Assembly: GCA_963575745.1 (NCBI GenBank)
Contig: CAUYUJ010003447.1
Coordinates: forward strand, 809,228-873,227
From: Prorocentrum cordatum
Lineage: Eukaryota > Sar > Dinophyceae > Prorocentrales > Prorocentraceae
DNA: 64,000 nt
Direction of reading: 5' to 3'
Positions within the stretch are counted from its first letter, which is position 1. Every line of letters begins with the position of its first letter. The notes beneath the pieces were generated by a model, which was not told where the DNA came from, did no database searches, and saw only the letters and a program-made list of their open reading frames with translations. The position numbers were made by a program, and so were the translations under genes. Of this stretch, positions 53,976 to 63,785 are shown one piece after another.

Positions 53976-55376
53976 CTAGGGATTCACTTTCTCCATGAGC
54001 TTCTTCTTCGTCTCCACCCTCTTCCTCTTCTTTGCCTGGATGAACCTCTCCTTGCGGGTCAACTTGTCGCTGGGGGCCGCCTGAGGCGCCGCCTGAGGCG
54101 CTGGCGCGGAGACATCGGGCGAGGCGGCAGTGTTCGCCTTCTCCACGAGCTTCTTCTCCTTCGTCTCCTTCCTCCGTTTCTTCCTCTCCTGGATGAATCT
54201 CTCCTTCCGCGTCAACTTGTGCGGCGCCTGCGCCGGATCAACGCCCGAGGCCGAGTGGGGCGCCGCCTGAGGCTCCGGCGCGGAGCCATCGGGCGAGACG
54301 GCACGGCGCGATTGCGCCCAAGCCGCATTGACTGCGGGACCGGCCCAGTCGTAGTCCGCCGCAAATTGCTCCATGACCATTTCGAGGATCGTGCGGTTCC
54401 GGTAGAACGCCTTCATCAGATTTACGGTGTTGGTCCCGTGGCCTGCTTTTGAGGTGGTTGGGAACAGCTGGTCTGAGAGATGCATGATCTTGGCCCTCGG
54501 AGATACGCGGGCGTGGTCCTGCAGCATGTGCTTCACCTGTCTGTGGATGTTGTCTGGCGAGCCCGCCAGAACTCCCACAAAGTTGTACTCGCTCAATTGT
54601 CGGCCGCCGCAGAAAGAGTGCTGTGGGTCATAGTGGGCATTGAACCCGCCATTCTCCCGACTTTTGGCCATATATGTCGGAAGCAGCTCCACAACCGTCT
54701 TCTCAAACAATTCAACCTTCTGGTTTATGGTCAGATCTGTGATCCGAGGGCCCAAGCAGTCAATCCCACCGTATTCCCAAGCATCACATTTTGACAGCCA
54801 GGCGGACAAGAACCGTTCTGTCGGCTCGCGGACGAAAATTGACATGATCCAGCCGTCTGCTTGGGAAACGTTATGCGTACTTAGAAATTCCTTGTACATG
54901 CCGTCCGAATTGGATTTCCAAAACGGAATTCGGTCCTTGGTTGGCATGCCGTTCAAGCCATTCATCAGCAAGTTGAACTGCGTGCACGCGTTCTTCTCGA
55001 TGTAGCAGAAGGCAAACTTCTTGTTCTGAGCGATCAACATGCGATTTTCCCAATTCAGCGACGGCTTGGGACCCGCAAAGGGGAAAGAGCCGTTGCGATC
55101 GGGCGGTGCCCATGCCTTCGCCACTCTTCTGGATCGCCCTGGGCGGCCCTCACGGGCTTCCCCTAGTCTTAAGCCTGTCGCCATCAAGCTGTCCTCTGGG
55201 GATCCCGATGCAGGCATCCTCTCCGAGAGCTCGTCGGACTCGTCGACGAAGAAATCGTCGAACGGATATGAGAAAGGCTCAGCCTGGACACTGCCGGCCG
55301 CAACCTTCAACGCAACGGCCACGGAGCTCGCGTGTAGCACCGCGGCGGCGAGCACAACCATTGTGCGAGTCGACAT
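53976..55376 (-). CDS. Sulfotransferase family protein, intronless (retroposed)
   Basis: 466 codons from ATG at 55376. A signal-like hydrophobic N-terminus (TMVVLAAAVLHASSVAVAL) fits a secretory or Golgi enzyme. FAFCYIEKNACTQFNLL (~121-137) is the 5'-phosphosulfate loop and IFVREPTERFLSAWL (~180-194) the 3'-phosphate motif of PAPS-dependent sulfotransferases of the carbohydrate type; HYDPQHSFCG (~248-257) is also typical. The protein should move sulfate from PAPS to a glycan or similar acceptor; the substrate is unknown. Residues ~360-466 hold two copies of a segment with KLTRKERFIQ and basic runs, unusual for this family. I chose this ATG because it is the first Met after the spliced-leader relict and starts the signal sequence. 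No intron interrupts the frame. Confidence 0.88.
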   Translation of the reverse strand: MSTRTMVVLAAAVLHASSVAVALKVAAGSVQAEPFSYPFDDFFVDESDELSERMPASGSPEDSLMATGLRLGEAREGRPGRSRRVAKAWAPPDRNGSFPFAGPKPSLNWENRMLIAQNKKFAFCYIEKNACTQFNLLMNGLNGMPTKDRIPFWKSNSDGMYKEFLSTHNVSQADGWIMSIFVREPTERFLSAWLSKCDAWEYGGIDCLGPRITDLTINQKVELFEKTVVELLPTYMAKSRENGGFNAHYDPQHSFCGGRQLSEYNFVGVLAGSPDNIHRQVKHMLQDHARVSPRAKIMHLSDQLFPTTSKAGHGTNTVNLMKAFYRNRTILEMVMEQFAADYDWAGPAVNAAWAQSRRAVSPDGSAPEPQAAPHSASGVDPAQAPHKLTRKERFIQERKKRRKETKEKKLVEKANTAASPDVSAPAPQAAPQAAPSDKLTRKERFIQAKKRKRVETKKKLMEKVNP

Positions 55377-55474
55377 CAGCAAAAAGGTGTATATGAAATC
55401 AGTGTTGGACGTTGTCTCCAAGTCAACGTTGGGAAGGACAGACTGCCTGACGACCGACCGTAGAAATTCGAGAC

Positions 55475-55496
55475 CTTTAGTCAAAATGGCTACGGA
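55475..55496 (-). other. Relict dinoflagellate spliced leader
   Basis: On the minus strand 22 nt read T, then CCGTAGCCATTTTG, then ACTAAAG. The dinoflagellate spliced leader is D-CCGTAGCCATTTTG-GCTCAAG: 20 of 22 positions agree, including the first 15. It lies 98 nt upstream of the sulfotransferase ATG, where the mRNA 5' end would be. Leader relicts in genomic DNA mark mRNAs that were reverse-transcribed and reinserted. Confidence 0.88.
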
Positions 55497-55779
55497 GAGA
55501 CTCCCTCGCACATTTGAGCAGGCCGCGACCCCAGACGCAGTACGCCTCGGGGGCCACATCAGGCCAGAGAGCAAGGCGCTGCCCCTCCCCCCGCCCACCA
55601 CCACCACCACCACCGTCTGCCCCACTTGTCCCCATCTGCAAGGTTGCCCCCCAGGGGTCCACCCGTGGTCGACGGGCTCCTCCTCCTGGGAGGTCAGCGA
55701 ACACGGCAGGCCAAGACTCGCGGCGCAAGCCGACCGCGTCGGGTCGCGGGGCTCTGGGGGACACACAGATGAACCTCCA

Positions 55780-56276
55780 GCTCGCCAGCCCACTGCCTTG
55801 CTTCGCGCTCCAGCTCGCGAAACCCACGCACAAGGTCGGCGTGGGACTGTGAAACACCGAGCAGCAACGCTCCTGCCTTGCCGAGTGCGTCAGCACTAGC
55901 ATTTGCCTTTTCTCCCACCGCGTGGTGCAGCAGTGGTCACCGTCCGTAGACGTGGCGTGAGCCATGGTCTGATGCGCTTCGAGATCGCAGGTCTTAAACC
56001 TGCTCCAGACAAGTGTCTGCAAGTGACCTCTGGGGGGCCCCGGTCCGAACCCTTCTAAAGAGCCTCCAGGGTGGTCTGCCAGTCACAGCAAAGCTAAAAC
56101 GACGGCATGCCAACCTCGGACAGCATGTGGATGGCGTAACCTTCGCCATCGTTTGATGTTTGACGGGGCCCGGATTCAAGAGGCGCGGGCCCCTGGGCCG
56201 CCGCTTGAACGCCACCGAATTTATCGACCTGCACTAGCGCCCATCCCGATGGAGATTGGCAGGGAGAAACACACAT
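55780..56276 (-). pseudogene. Degenerate RNase H domain of a non-LTR retroelement
   Basis: Reads GWALVQVDKFGGVQAAAQGP then QTSNDGEGYAIHML in one minus frame. After frame changes it continues with HQTMAHATSTDGDHCCTTRW, EKxxNASADALGKAGALLLG. These are the start (W-V-VDxxG, the DGExxA segment) and end (HATxxD, ADxxGKxGA) of the RNase H domain I know from dinoflagellate LINE-type proteins. At least two frameshifts and a missing middle show decay. The family assignment is from memory of the motif pattern. Confidence 0.55.
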
Positions 56277-57130
56277 GAGGGAGGAGACGAAGATGCATAG
56301 GGGGTGGACGGGGAAACAAATCTTCTAATGGCCTGCGACTCTCCGCTGAATCATCGGTTCTGTCTTCCTTCCCGCGCATCCCCCTATCATCTTCATCCTC
56401 CCCCTCCATTCGCTCCAGTTTCTTCGCTATCTGTCTCCCCCCACCCCCCCTTCCACTCGTCATTTCCTTTTGCTTCCTCTTCCACTCATCATGCCCTTCT
56501 TTTTCTCCTCGTCCCTCGGTGGAAATAGGATGCAAAACGACTGGCAGCAACCGAACACGTTCGAAACCCGCCGACGGCCGAAACCAAATACCCCGTTGGA
56601 AAACGTAGAAAACACATCCGTACACGTACAACGGTTGCTCGCCCCTGCGCAAGAACCCGCAAGCCGCGCGCCAATGTGGGAAGACTTTTCGGCAAGGGTC
56701 TCCTGGGGATCTTCTGTCGGAGGTGGACATTGCCATCGCCCGGACGTCCACTCCCACTGCTAATGTTCAGCAATATCATCTATTGATGGTCCGCGCCAAG
56801 AAGAAAAAAGGCACGCTTCCGAGCGATGCCCAGAGACATGCGTCATCCTCTTGAGCGAAAGCCTCTGTTTCGCAACGGCATGGGAACTCGTCGAGGCCAA
56901 AGCTGCGTCGGGCTCCGCGGCGGCGAACTCTGTGGCGTCGTCCCCTTCCCCATTCGTCTTCCCCCGCCTCCCGCCCGTCGCTCTTTCGCTAGATCACAAA
57001 GTGATCTTGCATGAACATTTTTTGCACTTTCTTGGGGCACCCATGATCGGGCCTACTTTGGCCAATTGGGATCCCCTGGGGGCCTCGTCGCGCTCAATAC
57101 CAACAACAATCAATCTCATATTGTTCATCC
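56277..57130. other. No gene seen
   Basis: Unique sequence with pyrimidine-rich patches. The minus frame near 56500-56757 is open but shows no motif. Confidence 0.45.
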
Positions 57131-57134
57131 GTAC

Positions 57135-57465
57135 CTGCTTGCGTGCCATTCAACACGTACACCCCAAACCTCCAGTACCCGCCCGTTTCGTCTTCGACCG
57201 TGCACACCCCCAGGGGTATATTTCCCCCCCCTGCCGCGCGAATTTAGCGCAACCCCTAAAACATGGAAGAGGATGACGGATGAAAGGGGGAAGGGGTGGA
57301 TCGCGAAAAAGAATAGCAGGAGAAGGGGGCTAGGAGCAACGACCGCGTAGCAGAACCAGACGGGCTGATCCAGCTGGAAAATCCGAACGGGCGGGCGGGG
57401 AAGGCGGGCCCAGGCGGCCAGGTCGAGCGGGCGGGTCGGTGAAGCATCGGACATGAACACGCGCG
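57135..57465 (+). repeat. Dispersed repeat D2, copy 1
   Basis: GCCATTCAACACGTACACCC, ACCCGCCCGTTTCGTCTTCG, TTAGCGCAACCCCTAAAACA, AGGGGTGGATCGCGA and GGCGGGTCGGTGAAGC match 59905-60170 in order. Confidence 0.75.
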
Positions 57466-57890
57466 CGCGCGGGCTCATGCCGCGCGCGCGAGGGCCCACG
57501 GTGGGCGGCATCCACCGATAATGCAGCCGGGGGATCGACAGTTTTTGCTTTGGCGCGGGAGGCAAAGGGGAAGGGGTGAAGGGGGGCGACTGGAGGGGGG
57601 ACGGGCCCCGGGCCGTTCCCCCAGCGCGCGCTCGGCGAGGTGCAGCGGCCAGGAGCGGCCCCTTCTCGGCCCGAACATCCTCGTATCTCTCAGCCTCGAG
57701 GTCCTTGTAGAAGCTCACCGCAGAGGAGGGGTTCCGCAAGGCAGAGCGCGCAGCTTCCCGCGGGCGCTCGGCGCCCAGGGGTCTCGAGCGGGGGCCCGCA
57801 GAGGGCCCGGGGGCTTGTCTGCTTCGTCGGCGCCCCGCTCCGCGGGGCCTCGCTGCAGAAGCCGCCCTGGCCTGGGACCCGAAACCTTCA
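57466..57890. other. No gene seen
   Basis: Very GC-rich; all six frames tend to be open. Possibly part of an intron next to the exon-like stretch at 57914. Confidence 0.4.
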
Positions 57891-57913
57891 GCCGCAAAGG
57901 CTACGGGAAACAA

Positions 57914-58587
57914 TTATCCGGAAGCTCGACGCCCACTCAGACGCCCTTGCTCCTGATGCCTGGCGTTCGTGCGCCCGAAGAAACTCCAACAGCGCGGCTT
58001 GGCCACGTTCTCGGCGCCAATATCGGCATCGTTCTTTTCGGCGCTTCCCAGCAGCGCAGGCCAGAAGCTTGCCGGCAATTCGAAGAGCTGGTCGATTTTC
58101 TGGTCGTCGCCGTCGAAGGCGTCGAACAACACCTCGGACTTCTCGACGTGCGTCGTCCGGAAGATGGCGGCGACTATGTCGCGGCCGCGGCCGTCCATTT
58201 CGGAGAAGATGCCAGCGTGCTCGACGGCGTCGACTTTGCCCTTCTGGCACGTCATGGCGAGGATGGCACATCGGACGCTCTTGGACCACAGGACGCATGT
58301 GCAGTTGAGAGCGCTGCCCATCATCCTCGAAACGCCCGTTGCCGCGCCGTTCGTCTGGCAATGGCGCATCGCGGTGATGCGGGCTTTCCCGACGAGGTAG
58401 CCCATCAAGCGGATGAAGACATAGTTCTGCTTGACCTGCTTGGCGAGGAGCTTGCTGGACTCGCTGTTCTGGGCCTCGGCCGGCGCCTTCTCGGCGGCAT
58501 GGTCCTCGGAAAACGACGCGCTCGGTGGCGTGGAACGGTTCCGACGCGCTGTAGCGGCTTCCGAGAGCTCGGGCCTCGAACAGCTAC
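57914..58587 (-). CDS. Probable exon of an unidentified protein
   Basis: From the acceptor CATTTTCCCAG|G (exon start 58587) the minus frame is open with strong G/C third positions: EDHAAEKAPAEAQNSESSKL, LAKQVKQNYVFIRLMGYLVG, GSALNCTCVLWSKSVRCAIL, EHAGIFSEMDGRGRDIVAAI and FELPASFWPALLGSAEKN. It has mixed hydrophobic and charged residues, no low complexity, and regular Cys. I recognise no family. It may end at CATCAG|GAGCAA (GA donor) near 57950 or at the stop at 57914. Confidence 0.5.
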
Positions 58588-58669
58588 CTGGGAAAATGGG
58601 TTTGCGGGGTAGTCAAAAGGGGGAGGGGGGAGGAGCTGCACGATCGTGACGTGTGGACCTGATGTTTTG

Positions 58670-59595
58670 ATTTTTTCGTGTAAAAAAATACCCAGCCACG
58701 CATTCGGGATTTGGGATATCTGAAATGGTGAGAATACCGTAGCTTTGCTACAGCGTCGGGATTTGGGACAGCTGAAGTAATGAAAATCCACTGGCTACGG
58801 CACACGTTCGCGACTTGGGAAAGCTGAGCGAATGAGACTCCCATGGCACATGCACACGGCCATGACTTGGCAAAGCTGAAATGGTGAGGATACCAATGGT
58901 TTTGTCGCACGTTCGTGACTTGGGAAAGCTGAACCCATGAGAAGCCAAATGACCCTGCCACGCGGTCGTGCCTTGGGAAACTCAAACGGTGAGAATTCCA
59001 ACGGCCCTGCTACTCGTTCGTGGCTTGGGGAAATAAAACGAATGAGTTCCAAAGCCCTACCACGCGTGAACAGCAAAACGGCTTGCCACGCGTTCGTGAC
59101 CTGGGGGAACTGAAGTGTAACATCGCATGGCCCAGCAACACGGTCGCGACTTGGACAAACTGAAATAGTGAGAAGCTAACTTGGGCAAAATGGTGAAAAT
59201 CCCAGGCCACCGCCACACGTTCGTGACTTGGGAAATCTGAAATGGTGAGGATCCGAATGGCCCTGCAACGCGTTCGTGACGTGAGGGAACTGAAATTGTG
59301 AGATCCCCATGGCCCTGCCACGCGGTCGTGATTAGGATAGTCCAACATGGTGAGAATCGGAATGGCCCCGCCACACGGTCGTAACTAAAGAAAACTGAAA
59401 GTATGAGAATCGCATGTCCCCGCGACGCCCTTGTGACGTAGGAAAGCTGACATGATGAGACCCTCATTACTCTGCAGCACGTTCGTGGTGTTGTGGACAT
59501 ACCACACAACAGCATAGCAACTTCCATTCGTACTTTCCCTGTCGGTGATGAGCTTCGGCCTCGCCGCCCATCTCCTCCCCCGGTCAAAACTGTCT
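58670..59595 (+). repeat. 52-bp satellite S2, copy 2 with 3' flank
   Basis: About 14 diverged units (52-64 bp) with CACACGTTCGTGACTTGGGA, AAGCTGAAATGGTGAG and AATCCCATGGCCCTGCCAC. The flank GAGCTTCGGCCTCGCCGCCC at 59548-59567 matches the flank of the copy at 35080-35370. Confidence 0.9.
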
Positions 59596-59659
59596 TGGCC
59601 AGGCAAAGTCAGCTCTCAGGTGGAATGGGGGATGCCCGATCACACGGGGCATGGGATTA

Positions 59660-59860
59660 CGCGAGAGCGCGATTGCTTGGTAACATGTGAGAGCGTCCCG
59701 CGCGAAAGGGCAATTCTGAATTTCTTGTGAAGCACTATCAAGCGGGAACAATTCCTGCTGTTGATGTAAACTGGAGGCAGAGGTCCAGCCCTGGGAGGAA
59801 CACTTGTACTTGAAAAACCACCAGGCACACCAGAGGGGGGCATCAACAACAATGATTCCA
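59660..59860 (+). repeat. Dispersed repeat D3, copy 1
   Basis: CGCGAGAGCGCGATTGCTTG, CCCGCGCGAAAGGGC, AAGCACTATCAAGCGGGAAC, CCTGGGAGGAACACTTG and CACACCAGAGGGGGG with CATCAACAA; compare 60555-60795. Confidence 0.75.
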
Positions 59861-59899
59861 CAACAGCAACAACTAATCTTGAAGCTGTTGGTTCTTATC

Positions 59900-60190
59900 C
59901 GCCCCCCTGCCACTCAACATGTACGCCCGAAGCCGTTGATACCCGCCCTTTTCGCCGTCGATCGTGCCCCACTTGGGGCTCTATTTTTCGTACCTGCCAC
60001 GCGTACTTTGCGCAACCCTTAAAACAGGGGAAGGGAGTCAGGAGGGAAGGGACAAGGGTGAGGGAGAAGGATGGACCACGAGAGATCAGTAGGAGGGTGC
60101 GTGAGGAGCAGACAAACAAGCGACACAACCAAACGCGCGGGTCGGGCGGGCGGGTCGCTGAAGCGTGAGTCCTCCATGAATCGCACGGAC
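59900..60190 (+). repeat. Dispersed repeat D2, copy 2
   Basis: Second copy of 57135-57465: GCCACTCAACATGTACGCCC, TTTGCGCAACCCTTAAAACA and GGCGGGCGGGTCGCTGAAGC. Confidence 0.75.
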
Positions 60191-60384
60191 GTCTCGAGCG
60201 ATTGCGCGATTCCCAAATACAAATGTGGCCAGACCGAGAGCTTGACCCCTGACTGTCGAGAGCGCGGCGTCTGAATTCGTCGAACCCCGCTTGCCAGGGG
60301 TGCAAAATCGTGTGAGATGATTGGATTGGCTGTTCCACTCCCGCTTTCCCTCTGCCCTGGGGTCGGAAATCCGAGACGACTTAA

Positions 60385-60520
60385 AGAGGCCACAAATATC
60401 GCTCCAAGATGGCACGCCCAAGAAACCCCTTACGAGGCCTCGAAAGGCCCCCTCTATAGGCCCCCGAAGTGTCCCCAAGACGCCCCAAAAGGCCTCGGCC
60501 GTAGACTTTATCCCTTGAAA
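60385..60520. repeat. CCAAGA/GGCCCC minisatellite, diverged
   Basis: Loose units such as AAGATGGCACGCCC, CGAGGCCTCGAAAGGCCCCC and CCAAGACGCCCC. Confidence 0.6.
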
Positions 60521-60554
60521 AACGGCGTGAGCCTCTGGAATCCATCGAGGAAAA

Positions 60555-60795
60555 ACCCCACGCGAGCGCGAGATCCCTGCGTAAGCTCTGAGGCGGACAA
60601 TCCCGCGCGAGGGCGCGAATGCATTGTCAAGAAGTATCAGGCGGCAGCCGCTGCCGTGGCAAACCGGAGGCCAGCAACGCAGTCTGAAGCGCCAGACTTC
60701 CCCTTGTTAAAAAAACAGGGTGCGAACCCGGGAGGAGCACTTCAATAGAAAAAATCAAAGTGCACCAGAGGGAGGGGGATCAACAATACATTTCC
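60555..60795 (+). repeat. Dispersed repeat D3, copy 2
   Basis: CGCGAGCGCGAGATCCCTGC, CCCGCGCGAGGGCGCG, AAGTATCAGGCGGCAG, CCCGGGAGGAGCACTTC and GCACCAGAGGGAGGGGGATC. Confidence 0.75.
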
Positions 60796-61160
60796 TTATA
60801 ATCGAAAATTCAATCGATCAAACTTACAAATACGCAAGCCAATCCTCAATGATCGAGAATCGAAAAAAAAAACATGGTGAGGGCCTCGGGCTTATCTGAC
60901 CCGCAATGGGTACGGAATAAATGGGTACGATGCCCAACAAATCTTGTCCCAATACAGATACGGGCTGCTGTTGGACAGGCGAGCTCCTGTCTCAAATGGA
61001 CAACGCACGCAGCGACACAGACAGCCAATCCTGTTCAAAATGGACTGGAACTGCTGTCGGTCTTCGTCCCAGATCTCTCCGTACCCATTTCGATCGTTCC
61101 GATGCTTGGCCACTTCCTCCTTCATCAGCGAGGCCCAGCGCGACCGCGGCGGGCCGCTGC

Positions 61161-61252
61161 CTGGTTACGGCCCATCGAGTCAGCCTTCACCAGCGTCTTG
61201 CCCTTCTCTGTCGAGCACTCGCTCATGACGATGCTGCACTTCCCGCAGACCC
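61161..61252 (-). CDS. PP2C-like phosphatase exon (downstream)
   Basis: Two bases complete a Gly codon, then VCGKCSIVMSECSTEKGKTL and VKADSMGRNQ. Acceptor CATCCGCAG|G, possible donor AACCAG|GCAGCG (GC intron). Joined to 61868 it reads LLIGNMLFTGVCGKCSIVMS, parallel to the PP2C stretch alligxxLyvANvGDSRxvl. The metal-binding Asp of GD is Lys here, so an inactive pseudophosphatase is possible. A second open frame just downstream (KEEVAKHRNDRNGYGEIWDE) may be another exon. Confidence 0.55.
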
Positions 61253-61419
61253 CTGCGGATGAAGAATAGTTTGTTTGGAGGGGGTTCGACTAACCAAATG
61301 TACTCATTCGTTGACGTTTTACCTTCTGGGGAATGCACGGGCCTCTCCGGAGACCCCCCAGGACATCCAAAAACCTCAAGGTCAGGGACAGCTGAACCAA
61401 GAACCGAATACAAAAAGCT

Positions 61420-61685
61420 ACATTCTCGATCCTCGGATCATAGACAGAATCAGTCTACATCGGATCGTGAAGTCGCATTGGGTCGAAATGATCGCCGGAT
61501 CGGGATGCATCGGCACGGAGTCGGAGTGGGAATCGAATCGGATCGGCCACGCCAGGATGCACACCACCATTCACGCGAGCATCGGGGCGCATCGCACCGT
61601 CGTAATATGGGAATCGAATTGGATGCGGCCAGCCAGAATCGATCTCAAATCGGATTGTTCGGATCGAAACGTGATCTATCCTTCT
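61420..61685 (+). repeat. CGGATCGG-rich dispersed family, copy 6
   Basis: CTACATCGGATCGTGAAGTC, GGGATGCATCGGCACGGAGT, CGAATCGGATCGGCCACGCC, AGGATGCACACCACCATTCA and CATCGGGGCGCATCG in full family order. Lies inside the PP2C-like intron. Confidence 0.88.
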
Positions 61686-61867
61686 CCTCTCACATCATCA
61701 TTATCAAACGAAGCCACGATCGGACAAGACCAGGTCAGGATTAATCAAAGACCTCTGCGCTCTGGCGACTCTGAGGACGCTCGGAGAGCGTTCTGAAACG
61801 CTCAGCCGCGATTTATCTAATTCCTGGAGCTGCCTGCTTTCCTCCTGCCGCCCCCCTCGGAAGCAGC

Positions 61868-61985
61868 CTGTGAAGAGCATGTTTCCAATCAACAGGGCCA
61901 CGGCGCCCCCGCAGCCGTCGTGGATGGCCGGCTGCCCCCGCAGGATCTCCTTATCGAGGTCCTCGAACGTTTTCGTGAGGGTAGC
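61868..61985 (-). CDS. PP2C-like phosphatase exon (upstream)
   Basis: 39 codons plus one base: ATLTKTFEDLDKEILRGQPA then IHDGCGGAVALLIGNMLFT. The pattern AxxxxFxxLDxEIL...SGxTAVxALIxxNxLxxA is that of PP2C Ser/Thr phosphatases. Acceptor TGCTTGTCCAG|G after a pyrimidine tract; donor TTCACAG|GCTGC, a GC-AG intron of 615 nt to 61252 with matching phase. No DGHGG exon was found upstream in the window. Confidence 0.6.
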
Positions 61986-62039
61986 CTGGACAAGCAGGGG
62001 GAAGCGAAGGCGGCGCGGAGGGAGTGAGAAGCAACGATG

Positions 62040-62190
62040 GGGCGGACCAGCTCAGGGGGTGAAGCATCCACCTGGAATCAACGATACATTGTGGATTGAA
62101 CTCTCATAGACCCCCGATAACGAATCGAAACGTTCCTGGGCGGGGTGGGCTATCGCGACCGTATCGGCGATGAATGGGCACTCGGGGTAT
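62040..62190 (+). repeat. ATCGGCGATAC dispersed family, copy 5
   Basis: GGACCAGCTCAGGGGGTGAA, GCATCCACCTGGAATCAACG, CCCCGATAACGAATCGAAAC and GTTCCTGGGCGGGGTGGGCT. With copy 1 it defines the left boundary at ACCAGCTCAGGGGGT. Confidence 0.85.
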
Positions 62191-62254
62191 GGTATGGTGC
62201 TTAACCCTTGAGCACCACCCATTGAAGATGCAATTGAGGGAGGCTCGAACCATC

Positions 62255-62475
62255 ACCATCGAGTCGGGAAATCGGATCGAACCGGAATGTGCGTCGGATC
62301 GGGCCGCGTCGGCACAGAGTGTCGGAATCGAGTAATGTCGGCCGCGCCAGCATGCACACCAACACTCACGCAAGAATCACCGATCCAAATCGCCGGGATA
62401 CTGGAATCGGATCGGCTCGAGCCGGTCGAACCACATCTCGAACGGGATCGATCGGATCGAAGTGGACCTTGGGGA
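62255..62475 (+). repeat. CGGATCGG-rich dispersed family, copy 7
   Basis: GTCGGGAAATCGGATCGAAC, GTGCGTCGGATCGGGCCGCG, CAGCATGCACACCAACACTC and GGGATCGATCGGATCGAAGT. Confidence 0.85.
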
Positions 62476-63320
62476 AGAGAAGGGAGGAGGGCGAGAAGAG
62501 AGGGGTGATCGGGTTTCGAGGATCCAGGGTCAATGTTTTGCCTAGGGCGGACGAGGCCAAGGCGCACGGGGGGGGGGAAGGACGAGGAACCCTCATCGTC
62601 GCTTTGCTTTAACAATATCCTGCTCCGCCTCCGGCTCCTCATCCCGCTCCTCCTCCTCCTCTCCTGCCCTGTCTCTCCCCCTACTTCTATCACTCCTCCT
62701 TCCCCAGATTGACGATGTTTTGCCCTGAGAAGCGGGATGCGGAGGGAGAGAAGGAGCAGGAGGGGGGGTAGGGGCAGGGGAGGAGCAGGAAGAGGAGGCG
62801 GAAGACGCGGACGAGGGGACGAGGAATGAATATGCAGCAAACGATCTAGGAGGCGGGAAGAGGGCAAGCACGAGGAGGGATAATGATCAGGCGGTAATGA
62901 CGGCCAGGACAAGTAGGGGTGAGGGGCATGTGTTCCCTCTTATGCTCCCCCTCCTTCCTCTGCAGTCATCCCTCCTTTCCCCAGCCTCCTCCTCTCTCAC
63001 CCTTTCCCGGTGCCCACCTATCATCTGCATACTCTCCTCCCTCATCGTCAGCATCGTCAACATCGTCAGCATCCTCCTCCTCCTCCATCCTGTTCGTCCC
63101 TCCGCCTCATCTAAACTTGCGTCCCCAGCCGCTGCCAAGGGCGTCACAATGACTGGCGCCCGCCAGCCAGGCACACCCGCTGCGGCAAGAAGCCCCCCGC
63201 TCCGCAGCACGAAAACAACGCAGCAGAGGCAGCGAGCCAGACCAGAGAAACTATGGATTCAGTTTGTGTCGGGGTTTCGGTTTTCTGCTATGCCTGGCGG
63301 CCCATAAGGGCCAGACGGAT
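62476..63320. other. No gene seen
   Basis: Pyrimidine- and purine-rich patches (CCTCCT near 62640, GGAGGAG near 62800). CATCGTCAG trinucleotides lie at 63044-63075. No motif recognised. Confidence 0.45.
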
Positions 63321-63321
63321 C

Positions 63322-63395
63322 GCGAGGAGGCGGAGGAGGAGGAGGAGGAGGAGGAGGAGGAGGAGGAGGAGGAGGAGGAGGAGGAGGAGGAGGGG
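63322..63395. repeat. GGA microsatellite
   Basis: Pure (GGA)n of about 70 bp. Confidence 0.95.
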
Positions 63396-63589
63396 CCATC
63401 TGTGGTTGTGGCTCCTCGCGTTTCTCCGGCCTGCCTCTCTCCCCTCCCCCTCCTCCCTCTCTCCCTAAACTCCTTCCCTCCTCCTCCCCCCGCCCCTCCC
63501 CCCCGAAATGGGACGAATTACAACCGACTGGTCCCAATTCCAACCGTTCGGAGCGAATTGCAACCATAAATGGGACCAATTACAACCAT

Positions 63590-63785
63590 GTGATCTTCAG
63601 AAGTACTTCTTTCTTATTCAGAAGTATTTCTTTCTTCTTCAGAAGTACTTCTTTCTTCTTCAGAAGTACTTCGATTCCTTAGGATCCCTTATGATCCCTT
63701 AGGATCTTTAGGATTCCTTAGGGTCCTTGGGTTTCCTTGGGATCCTTAGGAATATGTGCGAATTCATGGGAGTCCTGAAAAATCC
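63590..63785. repeat. AGAAGTACTTCTTTCTTCTTC and CCTTAGGATC minisatellites
   Basis: Four ~21-bp units built on the palindrome AGAAGTACTTCT (63597-63675), then ~10-bp units CCTTAGGATC to 63785. GGCC-type units follow at 63800-63920. Confidence 0.88.

Noticed and set aside
60705-60740. tRNA-like GGTGCGAACCCGGGAGGAGC
   Set aside because: Only the T-arm-like phrase is present; no acceptor or anticodon stems around it, and it belongs to dispersed repeat D3.
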